From: Adiantum capillus-veneris
Taxonomy: Eukaryota > Streptophyta > Polypodiopsida > Polypodiales > Pteridaceae
Length of the DNA stretch: 64,000 nt
NCBI GenBank assembly: GCA_014529385.2
Contig: CM043962.1
Location: 86,902,680-86,966,679, forward strand
Direction of reading: 5' to 3'
Below, one piece after another: positions 56,660 through 64,000 of the stretch (position 1 is the first letter of the stretch; each line of letters starts with the position of its first letter). The notes beneath the pieces are model-generated. The model ran no database searches and was not told the DNA's origin. It saw only the letters and a program-made list of their open reading frames with translations. The position numbers were made by a program, and so were the translations under genes.

Positions 56660-58705
56660 TGTTACAAACTTGGGACACCTCAAGTCGAGAATCTGACATG
56701 ACACACGAGATAATCACTTATATAACACTTCACAAATTTAATCACATTTAAATAGAGAGGCGACACTGCCCAGTGTAGTTTCATGCCCAGAGGTATTGGC
56801 TCCAAAATTTGGCATCCCTTTCTGTATTTATTTTTATACTAATGTTTGAGCAAAGTACAATTCCCGCGGGCCTTCTCTGCTCAATGCTCGTCATAAAAAA
56901 TTGAGAGGAGAAGTGGCCTTGGGTTCAAACTCAAAAGCAATTTACATGAAAAGCTTCCAAACTCAAAAGCTAATGGCCCAAAAAGCAGCTAGCCCAAAAA
57001 GAAGCCAGCGTGAATTGCGAAAATACGTACAGTCTGCCACGTGGCATAGCGCAAAATGCAAAAATCCGTATTGTTGCCACGTCAACATGTTAGCGCAATA
57101 CGCGATCTTTCGTACAGTTCTGCCACATCATCAGCTTGTTAGTTATGCCACATCATAAGTTTGTGACATACCCCCCTCTTGAAAGAATTGTAATCGCCCT
57201 CGATTACACCTGCAAAATCAGTTTAATAGACATTGGAATGTCTGCCTTGGCCATCCTAAGATGATTCCAGGCAGTAATCATGTTACGTTCGTACTCTTGA
57301 ATGAGCCACGAGGAAATAAGAAGTCTCTTGAACTTTAGCCACTTTGTCGGTGCTTCTTTTTGTAACGGAAGAGTGGACCACCATGCTGTGCATTTCCTTT
57401 CAAGTAGGATGCTGCCCTTCTAATCTTGGAGTGCTCAGAATAGTACCCTCTAGAAAAAGCTATGTCAAACTGTTGAATAAAAGCGAGGGCCTTATGTACA
57501 TCTGAAAAACCCGAAAAGGTATCCGATTTTATTGCTTGTCCACCCTCGAATTCTTTGTCTTATCTTCGAGAAAGTCATATTGATTGGCTCTATGAAAGTG
57601 CTTCCTCTTAGAATAAAACATCTGGTCATCAGAGTCCGAACTCTCAAAAGAGGATGAATCCTCTTCAAAATTGTCCGAAATTTTTTGAAATCTGTGGTGG
57701 GATTTGCTTTATTGGCCTTCTTCCTGTTCTTTCCATATCTTTGGTTTATCTGTCGTTTCTTGCCCTTTCTGTCCTCATCACTAGAATCAGAAGAGGAAGA
57801 GTTGTCAGAACTGTTAGAAGAGAAGGAGGACGAACTGGATACACCCTCAAAGTGTATACGCTTCTTGACTTTTCGTACATATGCAAAAGAAGACTGTCGA
57901 TCCAAATAACCAGGGTAATCCGTTCCCTTGCTACATCTCTTTGGAGGCTTCGTGGTCTTCAATATTTGGTTGACTCGTTGTTCTATCACATCATCAAGTT
58001 CATCTTCAGTGTACATCTGCGGGGCAGGTAATTTTTTAATTTCGGATTTAATGGTGAATCGATGGCCGTATGCCATCGGGAATGCATCTCATCAATTGGA
58101 TGCCGGGTAAAAAATTTCGCATACTATAGCATCTGTTTGGCACAACCATCAACCCGTTGTTGACGTTGCATCTCTATTTCTTCATACTCCGTAGGCCGTG
58201 GAGGCTCGTACTCTTGTTTCGTTTTCCCATTTGAATTTCTCATAGTTTCACCCGATCCGGAATTGTCGGGTGGGTTTGACTGATTCTTGTGGGATTCGTC
58301 ATTTGAATTCATGTGTGTCGCGGTGAAAGGATTGTATTTCCTGGTGGAAAGAAAATCGACTGAGCTCTGATACCATTGATACAGACTTGGACACCCCAAG
58401 TCGGAAATCTGGCACGACACATGAGATAATCACTTTTTTATTCACAGTTAAATGGAGGGGTAACATAGCCTGGCGTAGTTTTGTGCCCAAAGGTATTGGC
58501 CCCAAAATCTGGCGCCCCTTTCGATATTTATTTGTATATTAATGCTTGAGCAAAGTACAATTCCGCGGGCCTTCTCTGCTCAGATGCTCGTCATCAAAAA
58601 CTGTTTGGAGAAGTGGCCTTCGGTTCAAATTTATGGGCCCTTGGCCTTGTTACAAACTCAAAAGTAATTTACATGAAAAGCTTCCAAATTCAAAAGCTAC
58701 TGGTC
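56660..58705 (-). mobile_element. Non-autonomous LTR element J, minus strand
   Basis: The 3' LTR spans 56660-57168 (TGTTACAAACTTGGG to TTTGTGACA), with a polypurine tract at 57169-57182. The interior contains only gag. The primer-binding site is GCTCTGATACCA at 58364-58375. The 5' LTR starts at 58377 but is cut after about 330 bp at 58705. Parts of its LTR (GGTATTGGC-CCAAA, CTTCCAAACTCAAAAGC, GCCACGTCA) resemble the LTR of element G at 345-4727, so G and J are related families. It is inserted in the 5' LTR of H. Confidence 0.75.
57492..58330 (-). pseudogene. Gag-like frame of element J
   Basis: 58124-58330 encodes an N-terminal piece (NSNDESHKNQSNPPDNSGSG, PPRPTEYEEIEMQRQQ). 57492-58076 then gives MAYGHRFTIKSEIKKLPAPQ, a short glutamate-rich helix, DYPGYLDRQSSFAYV and a serine/aspartate/lysine-rich tract (SSSSDSSDEDRKGKKR). 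I recognise no capsid core, zinc knuckle or pol motif. The gag label comes from its position just inside the primer-binding site. Confidence 0.55.
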
Positions 58706-58708
58706 GGG

Positions 58709-58931
58709 TAGCAGATTATCCTGGTTACTTGGGTCGAAAATCTACCTTTGAGACCGCCTGTACACGAAAGAAACATGTTCGATTTGAGGGTGTTTCCACT
58801 TCATCCTCGTCCTCTTCTAACAGTTTGGAGAGTTCTTCCCTCTTTGACTCAAGTGATGAGGATAGAAAGAGCAAGAAGATGAGAAAGACTCAGAGACATA
58901 ACAATGACAAGAAGAAAGCAAAGTGTTGCTA
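58709..58931 (+). repeat. Inverted copy of J gag fused to the truncated LTR
   Basis: On the plus strand it reads DYPGYLGRKSTFETA, RKKHVRFEGVSTSSSSSSNS and DSSDEDRKSKKMRK, a diverged copy of 57704-57920, which is on the minus strand. The two form an inverted repeat about 0.8 kb apart. The plus copy begins exactly where the J 5' LTR is cut. Confidence 0.8.
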
Positions 58932-59532
58932 AATGGACTTTTTTTTTTCTTTGAGTAATTTCTATTTATGAAATTAGGATATTTAAATGTGCACACTTGA
59001 ATTGTAAATGTTAGAAACTGTAGATCTAGAGGAATTGATAAAAAGCCATCGGACAACTCTGATGTGTCATATGATGGGTGACGTAAAACATCGTGAAGGA
59101 GTTGTATCGTTGGAAGTGGATATTCTTGATGCGTCACATGATGGGGGACGGGAGCATCAGAAAGGGAATATTCCATTGGTATGGCAGGAAATGCGAACTG
59201 GAAAAAGGAATACACACAGACACAAGAATAAAGATGGGTTACGAGAAGCTTTTTTCTTTCTGAAAAGCGAAATATTTTTAAGTGCTTTTTGGGAAAAGCA
59301 GATGCTTTCACACGAGGAATCTGTGTTTGCATAGCATCTGTGCTTGAGAAGTGCATCCAGGGATCCTTAGGAAGCGTTGTGTAGCATCCGTTTTCAGCTC
59401 ACTGAATTTTATTGTGTTTTTAAATAGGTCCACATATTTTTTAAGTGACCGATCGCCCACTAATTAAAGAGAAAGTAAGGCCTATGTAAAAAATAAGCCC
59501 GACGTTGCCTATGAGCTGAAAATAACGTACTC

Positions 59533-59593
<61 letters not shown>

Positions 59594-60208
59594 TGGGCAA
59601 ACTTGCCGCCATCCCTCCCTCTCCTCTAGCGCCCCCCCACCGGCTATTCCTGTTGGTCCCAAGTGCTTATAAAATTAGCCACCTCTCTCCCTCTGTCAGC
59701 CGATTTTCACCAGCGCTAGCTACTGCAGGCTTTGCTGTCAAGAATCTATAGGTGATCGTGCGAAGCCAGCGTGCGAAGGTCATTTTTTCGCACTTGGAGC
59801 GACATGTATCGATTGTGAATACGCTCTATGAGTTTTTGTTTTATGTTTATGCTTTTGCAAGTACTCTGTCACGGAGAAGGAGCAAGGAGGATGCTCAGGG
59901 AGTTCGAAAATGGAATTAGGAACAATCTCTTGAGTTTCATACTTTGTGTGCAGACGGAACTGAGAGCTTGCCTCTTAGAATTTCCTGCACGAAAAGGAAT
60001 TGATCATCGAGTCTAGAATTTAGAATGGAGGGGTTACTGTGGTTCTTGTGCTTGTAAAAAGATTCTGTTTTAGGGGGAGGGGGTGGGGGGGGGACCAAGC
60101 CATCTTTTGGTCCCTAATACTATATTGATCTTCTCCCTTGTCTCTTTTGGTTGAAAGTTTATTTATTTTCAGCTTGTTAATTTTTTGTGTGCGCTCTCGT
60201 TTGTGACA
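58932..60208 (+). repeat. 5' LTR of H, probable second part
   Basis: Ends two bases before the primer-binding site. It contains a TATA-like TTATAAAATT at about 59668, a (CT)n tract (59530-59590) and a G-rich run (60073-60093) that could fold as a quadruplex. The partner LTR is outside the window, so the assignment rests on position. Confidence 0.5.
59530..59590. repeat. (CT)n microsatellite
   Basis: About 30 CT units with one CCCT interruption. Confidence 0.95.
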
Positions 60209-60249
60209 GTGGTATCAGAGCTTGAATCCCTCTCTTTCTCTATAAAAGG

Positions 60250-61010
60250 GGATGATTTCGGGAAGGAACGAGAAGAACCATGAAGAGCCACGACAGAACC
60301 GTTGAAGGTGAACTTCAATAAGTATGAAGAAATCGTAAGGAACAGATGCCGATGGGTGTCAAGAAAATCCTGCCGAGGGTAACAACCCGCAGGAGAAAAA
60401 CGTAGGTACACAAGACAGAACATGGACTCAATTTTAATGTGAATTCTATGAACAATGTCTTTTGTGTGACTTCGAGAAGGACATACCGAAGGAATGGGAC
60501 TTGCTCACCCAGAAGGAACATGAAAAAGTCTCGGCTTATGTTGACAAGTATTGGTGAGTTCTTCTAAAAGTTACGCCTCCCATAAGATTTTCGAAGAGGA
60601 AAAGATGAGAAAATTCGAACCTTCAACCTCCACTTCGAAAGAACGCAAAGGTGTACCTCCACGATACCCTTCAACGGAGGATGGAGTTGGAAATCATTAC
60701 CGAGGATTTACATTCCGTTGGTACCCCCAGACGGATGGAACAACGCACGTATCGTGCAAGGCAAAGAGCGGTTTATAATGACCATGGCAGCAAGGCAAAA
60801 AGCATCCCCCTGAGGACGCAGATCAACCCAAGAAGCCAGAGGGTATCGAAAAACAACTCAAGTATTTTACACCAAACCAAGTACATACCTTTAAAGAGGA
60901 AGGATTTTTAAAAAAAATTGTGGTGAGAAAGGACACATGAAGACGTACTGCCTTGTTTGGTAGAAACGGTAAGAACAAGCATCTTTGAAGAAGGAACAAC
61001 TGAAGAAGGA
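60250..61010 (+). pseudogene. Gag remnant of element H
   Basis: Several short frames, including FEEEKMRKFEPSTSTSKERK and, at about 60910-60950, KKNCGEKGHMKTYC. The latter is a zinc knuckle with the first cysteine lost (normally C-x2-C-x4-H-x4-C). Stops interrupt every frame. Position between the primer-binding site and the protease fits gag. Confidence 0.6.
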
Positions 61011-61120
61011 ATTCGCTCCACTAAGCTCGAATTCTATTCTTGATGCGCAAGGGATACGAAAACAAAAATAGGGAAGCGTCAACTCCCAAAAGGCTGGGGA
61101 TGTGTGAATAATCAGCGGGT

Positions 61121-63925
61121 ATGATCCTCTATGATCCTGGATCAACGGGCAACTTAATCTCATTGGAAATTGCGGAATGTTTGGGCCTCACACTGGCTCA
61201 ACTTGGAACTATGGTCACTTCTGGATTGGCGTTCGAAGGGTTGATCACCAATGCAAATCGCGTGCAAGGATAGCTCAATCTTCGGATTCGCGAGTACTGG
61301 ATTCCATCAAGGGATGTGATATCATCTTGGGAATGCCATGGCACTAGCATATGCAACCGGTCCTTGATTATGTGGAAAGACCCTTGCTTTTTGAGCATGA
61401 TTGCAAGAACATTAAATTTTTTGTTGATGCTGGGGATTGGCTATTCCCTATTGTAAGCCATATCTTCATTAAAAAGGAAATAAAGAAGTTCGTTGATTTT
61501 CACACGGGAAAAATATAAAACTAATGAGAGTTCACTCTCTAGTTTGGAAATTAAACATTTTCAATTTATTGAAAAGTATAAGGATTGTTTCACAGACACT
61601 CTTCAAGATAATCTACCTCCGAAACTTCCGGGAGATCATCGCATTGATCTTGTACCGGGTAGCTCCCCCCAAACAAACTCTCTTACAAGGTAAGTCTTGC
61701 TCAGCAAGAGGAAATTTTGAAGCAAGTCAGCGAGCTTCTGGAAAAAGGTCTAGTTCAACCGAGTACTTTGTCTTACTGCTCTCCAGTTTTATAGGTACAA
61801 AAGAAAGATGGCACGTTTTGAATGTGCATAGACTACCGATCTTTAAACAAGATCACTATCAAGAATTGCATTCAAATTCCTCGAATTGATGATATTCTCG
61901 ATGAGTTACAGGGTGCAAGCATCTTTACTCATCGGAAGCACTTGGACATAGTGTTCCAAGAATTTCGAAATCATAAATTGCATGTAAATGCAAATAAAAG
62001 TGAGGTCTTTCTCAGAAGGTACACTATCTGGGCCATATAGTCTCTCACATCCAAGTGCGTATGGATCCCACCAAGATCCAAGTGGTACAAGATTGGCCAA
62101 CTCCCATACAGTACATGGCGCACAAATATTTATGGGATCGTGTTTCTATTATCAGAGGTTGACGCTTTGCTCAGTAGCAAGACCACTCCATGACCCAACA
62201 AGGAAGAAGATCGCTTTCAAGTGGGGATTGAGACAACAAGGTGCCTTTGATAGGCCAACTTCCACTATGGTACACGACATAAGCTTTTTGGGATTGTGTT
62301 TCTATTATCAGCCGAGGCTTCGTCAAGTAGCATGATCACTCCATGACCTAACAAGGAAGAAGATCCCTTGCAAATGGGGATCGAGACAACAAGGTGCCTT
62401 TGATAGGCTAAAGTATTTATTAAGCCATGGACGTATTTTGATAGTTCCAGACTTAAGGAAACCATTTGAGGTTCATTGCGATGCTTCAGAAGATTGCATT
62501 GGGGCGTAGTGCTTAATCAAGAAGGCCATGTAGTGGATTATGAAAATAGACGGCTTAAAGATGCAAAATTGCATGCCTCGATCTATGAGAAGGAACTTAT
62601 GGCTGTGATTCACGCCTTGTCTACCTGGGAGCATTATCTTCTAGGAGCGGATTTTGTGATCAAAACTGATCATAAGAGTTTGCGGTATTTCCTTACGCAA
62701 CGGAAAATTATTTGAGAAGCAGATGAGATGGGCCAACCTTTTATCCATGTTTCACTTCCAGATCCTTCTTACGTCTAGGAGTAAGAATGTGGCCATAGAC
62801 ATATTGTCTAGACGGCCTAGGGTGAATGCAATTACTTTTGTATATCACTAGGGACTGGAATCACTTCCAAATTTGTATCCAAATGACCTAAACGTCTCCT
62901 CTATTTGGAGCAAGCTATAGAACGAAGATAATAAATATCCCTATTCCATTCGGTATGCTTACCTCTACCATCACCAAGCAATTTGCGTGGCGATGCCATT
63001 GAGGAAGAAAATCATGGATGAAGCACATGCTTTGCCTTACGTGGGTCATCAGGGTATTCTCTCTACAACTTTAGCATTGAAAATATATTTCTTTTGGTCA
63101 AGCCTTTAAGCAAACATCGATCAGTATGCCAAGGAATGTTTGGTTTGCTAGAAAGTCAAATACGATTGGCGTAAGATGCCTGGGTTACTCCAACCTTTGC
63201 CTGTGTCTGATTAGCATTGGGAGAGTATTGCCATGGATTTGACTATGGATCTCCCAAAGACTTAGATTGGAATGATGCGATTTGGACAATTGTGGATAGA
63301 TTTAACAAGCAAGCTCACTTTATTCCATTCAGGATAACGATCAAAGAAGATCACAGGGCTAGGATTTTTCTAGCACATATTTTCAAGCATCATGGGATAC
63401 GCAAGTCTATTGTGAGTGATCGAGATCCTCGCATGACAAGAAAGTTTTGGCGTGCCTTGTTCGATAACCTTGGCATGAAATTGAATTTTTTTAATGCATA
63501 TTATCCTCATACAGATGGGTAGAGTGAGATCACCAATTCCACAATGTTGGATACGTCGAAATCCTATGTGTCGGATAGTCAGTATGGCTGGGAGAAGTAT
63601 TTGACACCCCTTGTTGAGTACACATATAACAATGCCGTACATTCGTCTAAGGGGGGGGGGAGGCACCCTTTGAGATTCTTTATGGTAAGCCTTTTCTTCC
63701 ACCATCCTTTTAACTAAGGATAAGATATTTGTAGCGGATGAGTTTGTCCGGGATATGGACACGTCCGACGGGCAAATTAAGAGAGCAATTTTACACTCTC
63801 AGGAAAAACACAAGAAAGTTGTGGGACAAGCACATAAGGAATTTGGACTTAACAATCCATCAATTGGTCTTACTCAAGTTTGAGAAGGCGAGACTAAAGA
63901 AATAAGCGACTCATAACAATTCTTT
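61121..63925 (+). pseudogene. Ty3/Gypsy pol of element H
   Basis: Protease: ILYDPGSTGNLIS at about 61126, with DPG where DSG or DTG is usual. RT: PGDHRIDLVPGSSP (61630) and [14 protein letters not shown] (61825); the xxDD box falls in a deletion between about 61920 and 61935. A duplicated connection segment follows (62095-62410). RNase H: PFEVHCDASEDC, IYEKELMAVIHALSTWEHYL, IKTDHKSLRYFLTQ. Integrase: AHALPYVGHQG (63030), DLTMDLPK (63240), SDRDPRMTRKFWRAL (63420), after which the GQxE motif reads a stop in place of Q. At least ten stops or shifts are visible. It is an old copy. Confidence 0.8.
62095..62410. repeat. 158-bp tandem duplication inside H pol
   Basis: 62095-62252 and 62253-62410 share GTGTTTCTATTATCAG, ACTCCATGACC, AACAAGGAAGAAGATC and CAACAAGGTGCCTTTGATAG. 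They have diverged more than the D1 duplication. Both encode the RT-RNase H connection (HDLTRKKI-KWG-RQQGAFDR). Confidence 0.85.
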
Positions 63926-63938
63926 CAAGAGGGCGCTA

Positions 63939-64000
63939 TGTCACAAAGTGATGGCGTGAGGGGATTGGGAAACTCTCGATTTATCAAGTTGTTCCAACTT
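63939..64000 (+). repeat. Start of the 3' LTR of H
   Basis: TGTCACAAAGTGATGGCG onward, cut by the window end. Confidence 0.75.

Larger units (their letters stand above)
56430..64000 (+). mobile_element. Ty3/Gypsy element H, decayed, running off the window
   Basis: The 5' LTR starts TGTCACAAAGTGATG at 56430, is interrupted by element J, and ends GTTTGTGACA at 60208. TGGTATCAGAGC (60210-60221) is the primer-binding site. A polypurine tract (CAAGAGGGCGCTA, 63926-63938) precedes TGTCACAAAGTGATG at 63939, the start of the 3' LTR, of which 62 bp are in the window. The interior has gag, protease, RT, RNase H and integrase in Ty3 order but is riddled with stops. Confidence 0.85.

Noticed and set aside
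59008-59334. 108-residue frame MLETVDLEELIKSHRTTLMC
   Set aside because: No domain recognised, and it lies in the presumed LTR of element H. Treated as chance.

Overview
The window looks like nuclear DNA from a land plant, most probably a fern. It is almost entirely nested, decayed retroelements. There are many long (GA/CT)n tracts. Where a retroelement primer-binding site is recognisable it matches initiator tRNA-Met. The one clearly intact gene (52353-55142) is a long intronless PPR protein of the P-L-S style that is hugely expanded in ferns. The fern assignment is an inference from gene style; no marker gene fixes it.

Layout. 1-4.7 kb: a minus-strand non-autonomous LTR element (family G) whose 5' LTR is split by a 5'-truncated Penelope-like element. 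5.0-8.6 kb: a broken plus-strand Ty3 chromovirus and its LTR-like 3' flank. 10.0-17.8 kb: a plus-strand LINE ORF split by a complete LTR element (A, duplication CTTTC), which itself carries fragments of at least two other Copia families (B and C), some as inverted LTR pairs. 18.66-18.88 kb: first exon of a TAF7 gene (minus strand), with a Mutator-type MITE with a 9-bp duplication about 60 bp upstream of the ATG. 19.7 kb: a Helitron-like 3' terminus. 20.4-21.3 kb: a PPR pseudogene split by a scrap of Copia family D. 21.9-36.6 kb: two Ty3 bodies (family E, minus) sharing a 1584-bp LTR; the outer LTR of the right copy was hit by a complete Copia element D1 (29983-35386, duplication GTGAG). 37.2-40.0 kb: a second, truncated D element on the plus strand. 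40.0-42.8 kb: an unrecognised minus-strand gene with good introns, truncated at the Copia junction. 43.4-47.6 kb: E-family, other Ty3 and CACTA-like remnants. 47.8-51.1 kb: two minus-strand LINE pieces, each ending in a (TC)n tract. 52.3-55.1 kb: the PPR gene. 56.4-64.0 kb: a decayed plus-strand Ty3 element (H) whose 5' LTR is interrupted by another non-autonomous element (J).

Host functions supported by the sequence are therefore few: an organelle RNA-processing type PPR protein, the start of a TFIID subunit, a PPR pseudogene and one unknown gene. Most of the rest records insertion history: target-site duplications, interrupted LTRs whose halves rejoin, and a LINE frame that resumes across element A. 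The best candidates for something undescribed are the unknown multi-exon gene, the regular array of paired CCAAT boxes in the E-family LTRs, the repeated association of LINE 3' ends with (CT)n tracts, and the Penelope-like insertion in a plant genome.
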